This document shows positions 19,500 through 28,266 of a DNA stretch of 64,000 bases, one piece after another. How positions within the stretch are numbered: the stretch's first letter is position 1; every line of letters begins with the position of its first letter. The stretch spans positions 148,684 to 212,683 of the forward strand of contig NZ_WFLK01000014.1 of assembly GCF_009208565.1 (NCBI RefSeq), in the 5' to 3' direction. Origin of the DNA: Janthinobacterium aquaticum. GTDB taxonomy: Bacteria > Pseudomonadota > Gammaproteobacteria > Burkholderiales > Burkholderiaceae_D. A program made the translations under genes and the position numbers. The notes beneath the pieces were generated by a model. It was not told the DNA's origin, ran no database searches, and saw nothing but the letters and a program-made list of their open reading frames with translations.

Positions 19500-20354
19500 C
19501 TACAGTTCGATACTGCCTTCGAAGACCGTCACGGCCGGCCCTGTCATCAGCACCGGCTGGCCCTCGCCCTGCCAGGCGATCGACAGCTCGCCGCCGCGCG
19601 CGCTGACGCGCACCGGGGAGTCGAGCAGGCCGCGGCGGATGCCTGCCACCACCGCCGCACAGGCGCCGGTGCCGCAGGCCAGCGTTTCGCCGGCGCCGCG
19701 CTCATACACGCGCAGCTTGATATGTCCGCGCGCCAGCACCTGCATATAGCCGGCATTGACGCGGCGCGGAAAGCGCGCATGGCGTTCGATCAGCGGACCG
19801 GTTGCCTCCAGGTCTTCAACATCGACATCGGCCACCACCTGCACCGCGTGCGGATTGCCCATCGACACCACCGACACCAGCACCTGTGGCTGTCCGGCCA
19901 GGTCCAGAGGCCACAGCAGGTCGTCGCCCTGGGCCACGCCTTGCAGGCCGCTGGCGTCGAATGGCACTTGCGCTGGCGCCAGCACGGGTGCGCCCATGTT
20001 GACCGTAATGCTGCCGTCCGCTTCCAAGCGCGGCGCAATCACGCCGGCCATGGTTTCCACGCTGATGCTGGCCTTGTCCGACAAGCCTTTTTCACTGACG
20101 AATTTGACGAATGCGCGCGCGCCGTTGCCGCATTGCTCGACCTCGCCGCCGTCATTGTTGTAAATACGGTAGCGAAAGTCGCAGCCAGGCAGGCGCGGCT
20201 TTTCCACCACCAGGATCTGGTCGGCGCCGATGCCGAAGCGGCGGTCGGCCAGACGCTGCCATTGTTCGGGCGTGAAGTCGATCTGCTGGCTGATCGCGTC
20301 GATCACGATAAAGTCGTTGCCGGCGCCATGCATTTTGGTAAATTGAAGTTTCAT
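19500..20354 (-). CDS. dapF: Diaminopimelate epimerase DapF
   Basis: DapF converts LL- to meso-diaminopimelate for lysine and peptidoglycan synthesis. In 284 residues both catalytic cysteines are visible: Cys75 in EQCGNGAR and Cys227 in LACGTGAC. The opening [13 protein letters not shown] and the SMGNPHAV segment are family motifs. It is on the minus strand just after two lipid A acyltransferase genes, with about ten bases between, so the three may be cotranscribed. In many gammaproteobacteria dapF sits directly with DUF484-xerC; here it is about 3 kb from them. Confidence 0.97.
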   Translation of the reverse strand: MKLQFTKMHGAGNDFIVIDAISQQIDFTPEQWQRLADRRFGIGADQILVVEKPRLPGCDFRYRIYNNDGGEVEQCGNGARAFVKFVSEKGLSDKASISVETMAGVIAPRLEADGSITVNMGAPVLAPAQVPFDASGLQGVAQGDDLLWPLDLAGQPQVLVSVVSMGNPHAVQVVADVDVEDLEATGPLIERHARFPRRVNAGYMQVLARGHIKLRVYERGAGETLACGTGACAAVVAGIRRGLLDSPVRVSARGGELSIAWQGEGQPVLMTGPAVTVFEGSIEL

Positions 20355-20364
20355 GCCACTGCGC

Positions 20365-21243
20365 TCACTTGTCCAAGTTGTTGTAAAACGACGCTTCGCC
20401 TTCGGGGCGTGTCTTGAAGCGTTTGTGGGTCCAGAAGTATTCGGCCGGCGCTTCGCGCACCCGTGCTTCGATGAATTCGTTCATGCGGCGCGTGGCGGCC
20501 GTGATGTCGTCGCCCGGATAGTTGTCCCAGGCCGGGTAGTACTTCACCTGCCAGCCCTGGTAGTCGGGCAGAAAGGTGGCAATCACGGGAATGACCTGCG
20601 CGCGCGCGGCCATGGCCAGGCGGGCGGTGGCCGTCAGGGTAGCGGCCGGCACGCCGAAGAACGGCACGAATTCGGCGTCTTTCTCGCCAAAATCCATGTC
20701 GGGCAGCATGAAGTAGGGCAGGCCGTCGCGCAGCGCGCGCAGGATCGGCTTGATGCCGTCCTGGCGTGTAAACAGTTTGGACGGCTTGAAGCGCGAACGG
20801 CCATCGCGCAGCGCCTTGTCAAACGCAGCGTTCTTCTGCTGCACATACATCGAGGAAGCGGAAATTTCCATGGCGGTGGCGGCGCCGGCCACGTCCAGGC
20901 AGACAAAGTGCGGACACAGCAGGATGGTTGGCGCAGCGGCGATCTGCTGGCCCGGAAACGCCGGCACCTTTTTGATCAGGCGGTTCAGGCGCGCTTCCGA
21001 GGCCCACCACAGGATGCCGCGCTCCCACACGCTGCGCGAATAGGCCTGGAAATGCTGGCGCGCCAGCGCCACGCGTTGCTGTTCCGTCAGTTCCGGCATG
21101 CACAGGCGCAAATTGATCAGTGCTATCTTGCGCCGCTTGGGCATGGCGACAAACAGCAGGCTGCCTACTGCCACGCCGAAGCGGCCGAGGATCGGCAGCG
21201 GCAACCAGTGCAGCAGCCACATGAAACCAAGCAGTATCTTCAT
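20365..21243 (-). CDS. LpxL/HtrB-family lipid A late acyltransferase (copy 1)
   Basis: A membrane acyltransferase of 292 residues that adds secondary acyl chains to lipid A on the inner face of the inner membrane. The N-terminus has a membrane anchor, and the HX4D catalytic motif is His-Phe-Val-Cys-Leu-Asp in [31 protein letters not shown] is the conserved central region. The start at 21243 overlaps the stop of the next upstream acyltransferase as ATGA; an extension to 21330 is not supported. It is one of a tandem pair; LpxL versus LpxM specificity cannot be assigned by eye. Confidence 0.92.
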   Translation of the reverse strand: MKILLGFMWLLHWLPLPILGRFGVAVGSLLFVAMPKRRKIALINLRLCMPELTEQQRVALARQHFQAYSRSVWERGILWWASEARLNRLIKKVPAFPGQQIAAAPTILLCPHFVCLDVAGAATAMEISASSMYVQQKNAAFDKALRDGRSRFKPSKLFTRQDGIKPILRALRDGLPYFMLPDMDFGEKDAEFVPFFGVPAATLTATARLAMAARAQVIPVIATFLPDYQGWQVKYYPAWDNYPGDDITAATRRMNEFIEARVREAPAEYFWTHKRFKTRPEGEASFYNNLDK

Positions 21244-22115
21244 GACGACTCCTTGCCTGCAGCCGTGGCGCCGGCCTGGCTGTCTGGCGGCGGGGCGCCA
21301 CGTGGCACTTTGTAGCGGTTGTAGCTCCACAGGTATTGCGCCGGATCGCGGGCAATCAGCTGCTCCATGGCCGCGTTGATAATGCGTGCCTGTTCGGCCG
21401 AGTTGCAGTCGAGCGACGCGGTAAATGGCACGAAGTGCACGCAGTAGCCGCGGCCGCCTGGCAGGCGTTCGGCGTAAGTGATGATGATTTCAGCGCCACC
21501 CATCTGCGCCAGCTTGGCTGGCAAGGTCATGGTGTAGGCGGGGCGGCCAAAAAAGTCGGCCCACACGCCGTCGCCTTCCTGCGGCACCTGGTCGGGCAAC
21601 AGGCCGATCGGCTGGCCTTTTTTCAGGCATTTGGCAAAGATGCGCACGCCCGACATATTGGCCGGCGCCAGCATCAGGTTCTTGCGCGCCCGCGCCCCTT
21701 CGATCAGCGGCTTCAGGGCCGCGCGCTTGGGTGGGCGGTACATCACGGTCAGCGGCGTATGCAGCGCCACTTGCTGGGCGACGATTTCAAAGCAGCCCAG
21801 GTGTGGCGTGAGAAACACAATGCCGCGCCCATGTTCCAGGGCGCGCTCGACCAGCGCCCAGTTGTCCAGCGTGGCGTGGCGCGCCACCCGTTCGGCCGGC
21901 GCGCACCAGATAAAGGGCAGCTCCATCACGCTCTTGCCCGCTTCCGAGACGGCCGCGTGCAGGTGTTGCGAAAACCCTGCACGCTGCATGTTGTCACGCA
22001 TGCGCCGGCGATACGATGGCGAGATGGCGTAAATCACCCAGCCCAGCACAGTGCCGACAGCGTGCAGGACAGGCAGGGGGAAAATTGATAAAAAGCGGAA
22101 AATGGGGACTAACAT
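21240..22115 (-). CDS. LpxL/HtrB-family lipid A late acyltransferase (copy 2)
   Basis: A 291-residue paralogue of the gene downstream. It has an N-terminal hydrophobic anchor (about residues 2-35), an HX4E catalytic motif His-Leu-Gly-Cys-Phe-Glu in FLTPHLGCFE, and a LPDQVPQEGDGVWADFFG segment matching the LpxL central block. It probably transfers the first secondary acyl chain to Kdo2-lipid IVA, but this is inferred. ATG 22115 is used because the hydrophobic anchor starts there; an upstream ATG at 22154 would add 13 polar residues. The gene is divergent from metK. Confidence 0.92.
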   Translation of the reverse strand: MLVPIFRFLSIFPLPVLHAVGTVLGWVIYAISPSYRRRMRDNMQRAGFSQHLHAAVSEAGKSVMELPFIWCAPAERVARHATLDNWALVERALEHGRGIVFLTPHLGCFEIVAQQVALHTPLTVMYRPPKRAALKPLIEGARARKNLMLAPANMSGVRIFAKCLKKGQPIGLLPDQVPQEGDGVWADFFGRPAYTMTLPAKLAQMGGAEIIITYAERLPGGRGYCVHFVPFTASLDCNSAEQARIINAAMEQLIARDPAQYLWSYNRYKVPRGAPPPDSQAGATAAGKESS

Positions 22116-22302
22116 GACTGATCTGTTTCTAAGAATGGCGTGTTGCACTGCCAAAATTTTTTAAGAAGCGTAAAATACCACGTATGCAGTACCGCTGAGT
22201 TAATAGACAACTTGCGAAGCGGAATATAAATATCGCTAAAGCGTCGCAGGCAAAATTCTCTTTACTGCGACAGAACATTCACACAGTAAACAGGAGCTTG
22301 CA

Positions 22303-23469
22303 ATGTCAAATGACTATCTTTTCACGTCCGAATCTGTTTCCGAAGGCCATCCGGACAAGGTAGCCGATCAGATTTCCGACGCCATCCTCGACGCCATCCT
22401 GACCCAGGACCCGACTGCCCGCGTGGCTGCAGAAACGCTGTGCAACACCGGTCTGGTAGTGCTGGCCGGTGAAATCACCACCCACGCCAACGTTGATTAT
22501 ATTCAGGTTGCGCGTGAAACCATCAAGCGCATCGGCTACGACAATACCGAGTACGGCATCGACTACAAGGGCTGCGCCGTGCTGGTCGCCTATGACAAGC
22601 AGTCGCCGGACATCGCGCAGGGCGTTGACGAAGGCGCCGGCATTGATCTCGATCAAGGCGCTGGCGACCAGGGCCTGATGTTCGGCTACGCCTGCGATGA
22701 AACGGCCGAGCTGATGCCAGCCGCCATCCACTACGCCCACCGCCTGGTCGAGCGTCAGTCGCAGCTGCGCAAGGACGGCCGCCTGCCTTGGCTGCGTCCG
22801 GATGCCAAGTCGCAGGTCACGCTGCGCTATGTCGACGGCCGTCCGGTCGGCGTGCATACCGTGGTGCTGTCGACCCAGCATGCGCCCGATATCGAGCACA
22901 AGCAGATCGAAGAAGCGGTGATCGAAGAGATCATCAAGCCGATCCTGCCGCGCGAATGGCTGACCGACACCAAGTTCCTGGTCAACCCGACCGGCCGTTT
23001 CGTGATCGGTGGCCCGCAAGGCGATTGCGGCCTGACCGGCCGCAAGATCATCGTTGACACCTATGGTGGCGCAGCGCCCCACGGCGGCGGCGCTTTCTCG
23101 GGCAAGGACCCATCGAAAGTGGACCGTTCGGCCGCTTACGCTGCCCGCTACGTGGCCAAGAACATTGTCGCGGCCGGCCTGGCGCGCCAGTGCCAGGTGC
23201 AGGTCAGCTACGCCATTGGCGTGGCCAAGCCGATCAATATTACCGTTTACACGGAAGGCACGGGCGTGATTCCCGATGCGGAAATCGCCAAGCTGGTGCT
23301 GGCCCACTTCGACCTGCGTCCGAAAGGCATCGTACAGATGCTGGACCTGCTGCGCCCGATTTACCAGAAGAGCGCCGCCTACGGCCACTTCGGCCGTGAA
23401 GAGCCGGAATTCACGTGGGAGCGCACCGACAAGGTTGCCTTGCTGCGTGATGCTGCCGGACTGAAATAA
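22303..23469 (+). CDS. metK: S-adenosylmethionine synthetase MetK
   Basis: Makes S-adenosylmethionine from methionine and ATP in the cytoplasm. The 388-residue protein has the signatures [31 protein letters not shown] and [19 protein letters not shown], and is of normal length. A good AGGAG site lies eight bases before the ATG. It is transcribed away from the lpxL-like pair, with a divergent intergenic region of 187 bases, and ends at a strong terminator. With ahcY and metF it forms the activated methyl cycle block of this window. Confidence 0.98.
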   Translation: MSNDYLFTSESVSEGHPDKVADQISDAILDAILTQDPTARVAAETLCNTGLVVLAGEITTHANVDYIQVARETIKRIGYDNTEYGIDYKGCAVLVAYDKQSPDIAQGVDEGAGIDLDQGAGDQGLMFGYACDETAELMPAAIHYAHRLVERQSQLRKDGRLPWLRPDAKSQVTLRYVDGRPVGVHTVVLSTQHAPDIEHKQIEEAVIEEIIKPILPREWLTDTKFLVNPTGRFVIGGPQGDCGLTGRKIIVDTYGGAAPHGGGAFSGKDPSKVDRSAAYAARYVAKNIVAAGLARQCQVQVSYAIGVAKPINITVYTEGTGVIPDAEIAKLVLAHFDLRPKGIVQMLDLLRPIYQKSAAYGHFGREEPEFTWERTDKVALLRDAAGLK

Positions 23470-23490
23470 GCTTCACGCCTGCTTGAACAG

Positions 23491-23525
23491 AGCGCCCCGG
23501 CCGCAAGGCCGTGGGCGCTTTTTTT
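23491..23525 (+). terminator. Intrinsic terminator of metK
   Basis: A GC-rich hairpin formed by AGCGCCC-CGGCC and GGCCG-TGGGCGCT around GCAA, followed by seven T residues, 21 bases past the metK stop. It separates metK from the downstream nuclease-like gene and ahcY. Confidence 0.9.
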
Positions 23526-23600
23526 ATGGTGCGTGCGAGGTAGCGCAAGGCGGGGCAGGCAGATCGGTGCAGCATGGCTCAATTTATCAGGGGAGCTGCG

Positions 23601-24701
23601 ATGGCGCTTGATCTTTATCAACACATGCATACCGGCATTGTTACCCTGGTGGATCAGGCGCGTTGCCAGGCCGCACGCAGCGTCAATGCGCTGATGACAG
23701 CCACCTACTGGGAAATCGGCCGGCGCCTGGTGACGCAAGAGCAGGCCGGTATCGAAAGAGCTGCCTATGGCCAGGAGCTGATACGGCAGTTGTCTGGCGA
23801 CCTGAGCCACCGCTTCGGTCGCGGCTTCAGCCAGCAGAATCTGTGGCAAATGCGGGCTTTCTACCTGGCGTGGCCGCCTGAGGCAATTCTCCAGACAGTG
23901 TCTGGAGAATTGCCTGTGCTACAAGAAAGTGACATGTCGATCATTGATTTGGGAATGATCGGAAAACGTTTCCCCTTGCCCTGGTCTGCCTATGTGCGTT
24001 TGCTGTCGGTCAAGAATTTAGCCGCACGCGAGTTTTATGAAACAGAAGCGCTGCGTTGTGGCTGGTCGGTGCGGCAACTGGAGCGGCAGGTAGGCAGCCA
24101 GTATTACGAACGCACGGCGCTGTCGCGTAACAAGCTGGCCATGCTGGCCAAGGCCGGTAGCTTGCCCGAAGAAGCTGCGCTGTCTGCGCAGGATGCCTTC
24201 AAGGATCCGTTCGTGCTGGAGTTTCTCAATCTGAAAGACGAATACTCCGAATCAGACTTGGAAGATGCACTGATCGAACATCTGGCCGATTTTTTGCTTG
24301 AACTGGGCGACGATTTTACCTTTGTCGGCAGGCAGCGTCGCCTGCGCCTGGACGATAGCTGGTTTCGCATCGATCTGCTGCTGTTTCACCGACGTTTGCG
24401 TAGCCTGATCATTGTCGAGCTGAAAACCGGCAAATTCAGCTATGCCGATGCCGGCCAAATGCATATGTACGTCAACTATGCACGCGCGCACTGGATGAAA
24501 CCGGGCGAGAATCCGCCCATAGGGCTGATATTGTGCTCCTCGCCAGCCGGTGCCGAAGCGCATTATGCGCTGGACAATCTGGGCGGGGCCATCCTCGCGG
24601 CCGAGTACCGCATCTTGCTGCCTGACGAGCAGATACTGGTGCAGCAATTGCATCAGTCGCGTCTTGCCCTGGCGCAGCGCCACGGCCCGCCAGGCGCATA
24701 A
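23601..24701 (+). CDS. YhcG-like PDDEXK nuclease family protein (DUF1016)
   Basis: A 366-residue protein with the DUF1016 N-terminal domain (ARSVNALMTATYWEIGRRLV and FGRGFSQQNLWQMRAFYLAW) and a C-terminal PDDEXK-like nuclease domain. In the latter, FRIDLLLFHRRLRSLIIVELKTGKF carries an Asp and a Glu-x-Lys arrangement. The family is linked to DNA cleavage and recombination and turns up near defence and mobile genes; cellular role is unproven. ATG 23601 is preferred because GGGGAG lies seven bases before it; 23574 is an alternative. A perfect 14-base inverted repeat sits inside the gene at 23882-23914. The gene splits metK from ahcY and may be a later arrival. Confidence 0.85.
   Translation: MALDLYQHMHTGIVTLVDQARCQAARSVNALMTATYWEIGRRLVTQEQAGIERAAYGQELIRQLSGDLSHRFGRGFSQQNLWQMRAFYLAWPPEAILQTVSGELPVLQESDMSIIDLGMIGKRFPLPWSAYVRLLSVKNLAAREFYETEALRCGWSVRQLERQVGSQYYERTALSRNKLAMLAKAGSLPEEAALSAQDAFKDPFVLEFLNLKDEYSESDLEDALIEHLADFLLELGDDFTFVGRQRRLRLDDSWFRIDLLLFHRRLRSLIIVELKTGKFSYADAGQMHMYVNYARAHWMKPGENPPIGLILCSSPAGAEAHYALDNLGGAILAAEYRILLPDEQILVQQLHQSRLALAQRHGPPGA
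23882..23914. repeat. Perfect 14-base inverted repeat inside the YhcG-like gene
   Basis: GGCAATTCTCCAGA at 23882-23895 pairs without mismatch with 23901-23914 across a five-base loop. It is in frame and codes for the segment around ILQTVSGELP at the junction between the DUF1016 N-terminal part and the region leading to the nuclease domain. No T-run follows. Confidence 0.9.
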
Positions 24702-24729
24702 TTCGCTGTCCAAGCGCAAGTGCCGATGG

Positions 24730-24735
24730 TAAGAT
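24730..24735 (+). promoter_or_regulatory. Possible -10 element of the ahcY promoter
   Basis: TAAGAT lies seven bases before the first paired base of the SAH riboswitch, where a start site would put the aptamer at the 5' end of the transcript. The corresponding -35 (TGTCCA at 24707) is weak. Assigned from position, not from strong consensus. Confidence 0.35.
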
Positions 24736-24741
24736 ACGGGG

Positions 24742-24804
24742 TCCGAGGAGCGTTGCGACGAAGAAATTCGCCAGGCTCGGAATATCCTGCAACTGCGCTC
24801 ACGT
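24742..24804 (+). promoter_or_regulatory. S-adenosylhomocysteine (SAH) riboswitch upstream of ahcY
   Basis: The segment carries the SAH aptamer pattern: CCGAGGAGCG at 24743-24752, an internal hairpin, CCAGGCTCGG at 24771-24780 closing the outer helix (CCGAG/CTCGG), and GCGCTCAC at 24795-24802. The last element can pair with GAGCG to form the pseudoknot. SAH riboswitches are known to switch on ahcY when its substrate builds up. It ends about 30 bases before the ahcY start, so control of translation or of early transcription is possible. Confidence is high because both the motif and the gene downstream agree. Confidence 0.92.
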
Positions 24805-24833
24805 ACCTTTTTCACAACTGAAAGGAGGGCGTG

Positions 24834-26258
24834 ATGAACGCCGTACTCAAATCGCAACACGACTACACCATCGCCGATATCACCCTGGCTGCATGGGGCG
24901 ACAAAGAAATCAAGATTGCTGAAACGGAAATGCCTGGCCTGATGGCTATCCGCGAAGAATTCGCGGCAACGCAGCCACTGAAAGGCGCGCGCATCACCGG
25001 TTCGATCCACATGACCATCCAGACCGCCGTGCTGATCCAGACCCTGGAAGCACTGGGCGCGCAAGTGCGCTGGGCATCGTGCAATATCTACTCGACGCAA
25101 GATCACGCTGCTGCGGCCATCGCTGCGGCCGGCACGCCGGTATTTGCCGTCAAGGGCGAGTCGCTCGACGACTACTGGGAATATACCCACCGCATCTTTG
25201 AATGGCCATCGGTGGACGGCAAGGCTGTGTACTCGAACATGATCCTCGACGACGGCGGCGATGCGACCTTGCTGCTGCATCTGGGCGTGCGCGCCGAGAG
25301 CGACATTTCGGTACTGGCCAATCCGGGCTCGGAAGAAGAAATCTGCCTGTTCAACTCGATCAAGCAGCACCTGGCCGTGGACCCAACGTGGTATTCGAAG
25401 CGCCTGCCGGAAATCCTCGGCGTGACCGAAGAAACCACCACCGGCGTGCACCGCCTGTACCAGATGCATAAAGAAGGCAAGCTGGCGTTCCCTGCCATCA
25501 ACGTCAACGATTCGGTGACCAAATCGAAGTTCGACAATCTGTACGGCTGCCGTGAGTCGCTGGTGGACGGCATCAAGCGCGCGACCGATGTGATGATCGC
25601 CGGCAAAGTGGCCGTGATCGCCGGTTATGGCGACGTCGGCAAGGGTTCGGCCCAGGCCATGCGTGCGCTGTCGGCGCAGGTATGGGTGACCGAAGTCGAT
25701 CCGATCTGCGCGCTGCAGGCGGCGATGGAAGGCTACCGCGTGGTGACCATGGATTACGCCTGCGAACATGGCGACATCTTTGTGACCTGCACCGGCAACT
25801 ACCATATCCTGACGCACGATCACCTGACGCGCATGAAAGACCAGGCCATTGTCTGCAACATTGGTCACTTCGACAATGAAATCGATGTTGCTTCGCTCAA
25901 GCAATACACCTGGGAAAACATCAAGCCGCAAGTCGACCATATCATTTTCCCGTCGGGCCGCCGCATTATCCTGCTGGCTGAAGGCCGCCTGGTCAACCTC
26001 GGCTGCGGTACCGGCCACCCGTCGTACGTGATGAGCTCGTCGTTTGCCAACCAGACCATCGCCCAGATCGAACTGTACGCGAACACCGCCAACTACCCGG
26101 TCGGCGTGTACACGTTGCCGAAACACCTCGATGAAAAAGTCGCTCGTTTGCAACTCAAAAAGTTGAATGCGCAGCTGACCGAACTGACCCAGGAGCAGGC
26201 TGACTACATTGGCGTGCGTACTGAAGGCCCGTACAAGCCAGAGCATTACCGTTATTAA
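24834..26258 (+). CDS. ahcY: Adenosylhomocysteinase AhcY (SahH)
   Basis: Hydrolyses S-adenosylhomocysteine to adenosine and homocysteine using bound NAD, clearing the product of methylation reactions. The 474 residues contain the substrate-domain motif [13 protein letters not shown], the NAD-binding [20 protein letters not shown] and the conserved C-terminus KPEHYRY. ATG 24834 is chosen over the adjacent in-frame GTG 24831 because AGGAGG is optimally spaced for it. The gene is preceded by its SAH riboswitch. Length is typical of the long bacterial form with the extra insertion near residues 150-190. Confidence 0.98.
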   Translation: MNAVLKSQHDYTIADITLAAWGDKEIKIAETEMPGLMAIREEFAATQPLKGARITGSIHMTIQTAVLIQTLEALGAQVRWASCNIYSTQDHAAAAIAAAGTPVFAVKGESLDDYWEYTHRIFEWPSVDGKAVYSNMILDDGGDATLLLHLGVRAESDISVLANPGSEEEICLFNSIKQHLAVDPTWYSKRLPEILGVTEETTTGVHRLYQMHKEGKLAFPAINVNDSVTKSKFDNLYGCRESLVDGIKRATDVMIAGKVAVIAGYGDVGKGSAQAMRALSAQVWVTEVDPICALQAAMEGYRVVTMDYACEHGDIFVTCTGNYHILTHDHLTRMKDQAIVCNIGHFDNEIDVASLKQYTWENIKPQVDHIIFPSGRRIILLAEGRLVNLGCGTGHPSYVMSSSFANQTIAQIELYANTANYPVGVYTLPKHLDEKVARLQLKKLNAQLTELTQEQADYIGVRTEGPYKPEHYRY

Positions 26259-26285
26259 TTAGCTGGTTGCCTCGGGAGCCTACTG

Positions 26286-26400
26286 CGCGACGCGGGGCGA
26301 GGCCGGCGATGCTCGCTGTACATAAAGTACAGCTGCGCTTCTCGGCCACGCCGCGCGCCTGCTCGCTACGGCTCGCGAAGCAACGATACTTCGCAGACCC
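26286..26400 (+). ncRNA. Structured leader candidate between ahcY and the holin-like gene
   Basis: Two hairpins can be drawn. The first has a seven-base perfect stem GCTGTAC/GTACAGC (26315-26321 with 26327-26333, loop ATAAA), flanked by an outer GGCCG/CGGCC pairing with matching GCG/CGC. The second is GCGAAG/CTTCGC (26375-26380 with 26389-26394). They precede the terminator-like stem at 26405-26434 and the membrane protein-metF genes. This could be a cis-regulatory leader, or a dispersed intergenic repeat; the sequence alone does not decide. Confidence 0.4.
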
Positions 26401-26404
26401 CTTG

Positions 26405-26434
26405 AAGCCGGCTGCGGCCGGCTTGTCCTTTTTT
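26405..26434 (+). terminator. Terminator-like hairpin 14 bases before the holin-like gene
   Basis: AAGCCGGC (26405-26412) pairs with GCCGGCTT (26417-26424) around TGCG, followed by GTCC and six T residues. It could end the ahcY transcript. Because only 14 bases separate it from the next start codon, no promoter fits in between, so it may instead act as an attenuator for the membrane protein-metF pair. Confidence 0.7.
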
Positions 26435-26448
26435 GACAGGCTAGAGAA

Positions 26449-26805
26449 ATGCGCTTGCTACTGATTTGGTTTATCAATGCGGCAGCCTTGTTTGCCGTGC
26501 CTTATTTGATGCATTCGGTCACCATGAGCAGCGGCTGGACGGCGCTGCTGGCGGCGGCCTTGCTGGGGCTGGTCAATGCCTTGATCCGTCCCTTGCTGGT
26601 ATTGCTGACATTGCCAGTGACGTTTTTGTCGCTCGGTTTGTTTATTCTGGTGATCAACGGCTTTCTGTTCTGGCTGGTTGCGCAGATCATTCCAGGCTTC
26701 CATGTGGCCAGCTTCTGGTCGGCCGTGGGTGGCGCCATTCTGTACAGCATCATTTCCTGGGCCTTGTCGACTTTACTGTTGAGTAAAAACGATGGCAACC
26801 CATAA
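26449..26805 (+). CDS. Small membrane protein of the phage holin family 4 type (PF04020-like)
   Basis: A 118-residue protein with four hydrophobic helices (about residues 3-22, 29-52, 56-80 and 88-110) and the family pattern LLGLVNALIRPLLVLLTLPVTFLSLGLF. Despite the family name these proteins are common chromosomal membrane proteins of unknown role. The gene overlaps the metF start by 14 bases, so the two are translationally coupled. There is no lysin or other phage gene nearby, which argues against a prophage origin. Confidence 0.85.
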   Translation: MRLLLIWFINAAALFAVPYLMHSVTMSSGWTALLAAALLGLVNALIRPLLVLLTLPVTFLSLGLFILVINGFLFWLVAQIIPGFHVASFWSAVGGAILYSIISWALSTLLLSKNDGNP

Positions 26806-27622
26806 CTTCAGTATCGAATTTTTCCCGCCAAAAACCCCGGAAGGGGCAGAAAAGCTGCGAGTGACGCGCGCCAAGCTGTCCGAGTTGCAGCCGAAGTATT
26901 TTTCGGTCACCTTTGGCGCCGGCGGCACCACCCAGCAAGGCACGCTCGACACCGTGCGCGAGATCCTGGCGGCCGGCGAAGAGGCCGCGCCCCATTTGTC
27001 TTGCGTTGGTGGTTCGCGCGAGTCGATCCGCGCGGTGCTCGGTGAATTCAAGGCCGCTGGCGTCAATCGCATCGTGGCCCTGCGCGGCGACTTGCCTAGC
27101 GGCTATGGCGCCTCGGGTGAGTTCCGTTATGCCAATGAGCTGGTGGAGTTTATCCGCGCAGAAACAGGCGACCATTTCCATATCGAAGTGGCGGCCTATC
27201 CGGAAGTGCATCCGCAGGCGCGTTCACCGCAGGACGATTTGCAGGCATTTGCCCGCAAGGTCCAGGCTGGCGCCGACGCGGCCATTACCCAGTACTTCTA
27301 CAATGCCGACGCGTATTTCCAGTTTGTCGAGCAGACCCAGAAGCTGGGCATCAACGTGCCGATCGTGGCCGGCATCATGCCGATCACCAACTACACGCAG
27401 CTGATGCGCTTTTCCGATATGTGCGGAGCGGAAATTCCACGCTGGGTGCGTCTGAAGCTGGCCAGCTTTGGCGACGACACCGCTTCGATCAAGGCTTTCG
27501 GCCTCGATGTGGTGACGTCGCTGTGCGAACGCCTGCTCGAAGGCGGCGCGCCCGGCCTGCATTTCTACAGCATGAACCAGGCCGCACCAACGACTGCCTT
27601 GTGGCAGCGCCTGGTCAGGTAA
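26792..27622 (+). CDS. metF: Methylenetetrahydrofolate reductase MetF
   Basis: Reduces 5,10-methylene-THF to 5-methyl-THF, which remethylates homocysteine to methionine. The 276-residue flavoprotein has the opening FSIEFFPPKTPEGAEKL, SVTFGAGGTTQQGT, ALRGDLP, the ITQYFYNAD segment and GIMPITNYTQL, all family motifs. It starts inside the end of the small membrane protein gene. The fit with metK and ahcY in this block is functional as well as positional. It converges on the 5-formyl-THF cyclo-ligase gene with 13 bases between stops; a small CCTGAC/GTCAGG hairpin lies there. Confidence 0.97.
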   Translation: MATHNFSIEFFPPKTPEGAEKLRVTRAKLSELQPKYFSVTFGAGGTTQQGTLDTVREILAAGEEAAPHLSCVGGSRESIRAVLGEFKAAGVNRIVALRGDLPSGYGASGEFRYANELVEFIRAETGDHFHIEVAAYPEVHPQARSPQDDLQAFARKVQAGADAAITQYFYNADAYFQFVEQTQKLGINVPIVAGIMPITNYTQLMRFSDMCGAEIPRWVRLKLASFGDDTASIKAFGLDVVTSLCERLLEGGAPGLHFYSMNQAAPTTALWQRLVR

Positions 27623-27635
27623 GTTCCTGACTTTG

Positions 27636-28235
27636 TCAGGCCAGATCGCCCTCGGTTACCATGTGATCGAGGGCGATGTCGTATGGGCCGCAGGCAAAGT
27701 CGACGGCCAGGCAGTCGTAGGCCACGCCGACGGTGCGCGGGCGCGGCAACTGCGCCAGCGTGCGGTCGTAATAGCCGCCGCCATAGCCGAGGCGGTAGCG
27801 CTGCCGGTTGAAGCCCAGGCAGGGTAGCAGCAGGTGGCCAGGGGCTGGCTGCAGGCGCAATTGTTCCGGTACCGCTACGCCCATCTTGTCCTTGATCATG
27901 GCTTCGCCTGGCGTCCAGGCGGTAAAGCCCAGCGGCGCCTGTTTCTCCAGCACCACCGGCAGCAGCAAGGCCACGCCGCGCCCCGCCAGCTGTGCATAGG
28001 CGTCGTGCAGATCCGGTTCGCCATGCAGCGGCCAGTAGACACCCAAAGTTGTCACCTGATGCTGCTCGCACCAGGCCAGCAGGCGTTCGGCAATTGCGCC
28101 GTCCCATTGCGCGCGTACGGACTCGGGCAAGGTGCGCCGGCGCGCCAGCAGTGCTTTGCGCAGGCTGGTCTTTTCCTCCAGGGCAATGGGTGGCAATGTA
28201 GCCGTAACGCATGTTATTCTAGGGTCGCTATTCAT
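27636..28235 (-). CDS. 5-formyltetrahydrofolate cyclo-ligase (MTHFS)
   Basis: Converts 5-formyl-THF to 5,10-methenyl-THF using ATP, recycling a stored folate. The 199 residues contain the phosphate-binding signature LGYGGGYYDR (about 148-157), FNRQRYRLG and the N-terminal KTSLRKALLARRRTL helix with conserved Lys/Arg. Normal length is about 190-200. Convergent with metF and divergent from the lytic transglycosylase. An internal later start is possible, because the first 18 residues are not conserved. Confidence 0.93.
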   Translation of the reverse strand: MNSDPRITCVTATLPPIALEEKTSLRKALLARRRTLPESVRAQWDGAIAERLLAWCEQHQVTTLGVYWPLHGEPDLHDAYAQLAGRGVALLLPVVLEKQAPLGFTAWTPGEAMIKDKMGVAVPEQLRLQPAPGHLLLPCLGFNRQRYRLGYGGGYYDRTLAQLPRPRTVGVAYDCLAVDFACGPYDIALDHMVTEGDLA

Positions 28236-28266
28236 ATCACCAGCACGTTAAATTGAGAGTCGTACA

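Noticed and set aside
26449..26805. Prophage signal from a holin-family protein
   Set aside because: The family is common on chromosomes; no lysin, integrase or structural phage genes are near, and it is coupled to metF.
27626..27640. CCTGAC/GTCAGG hairpin between metF and the cyclo-ligase gene as terminator
   Set aside because: The stem is only six bases and has no T-run on either strand; too weak to call.
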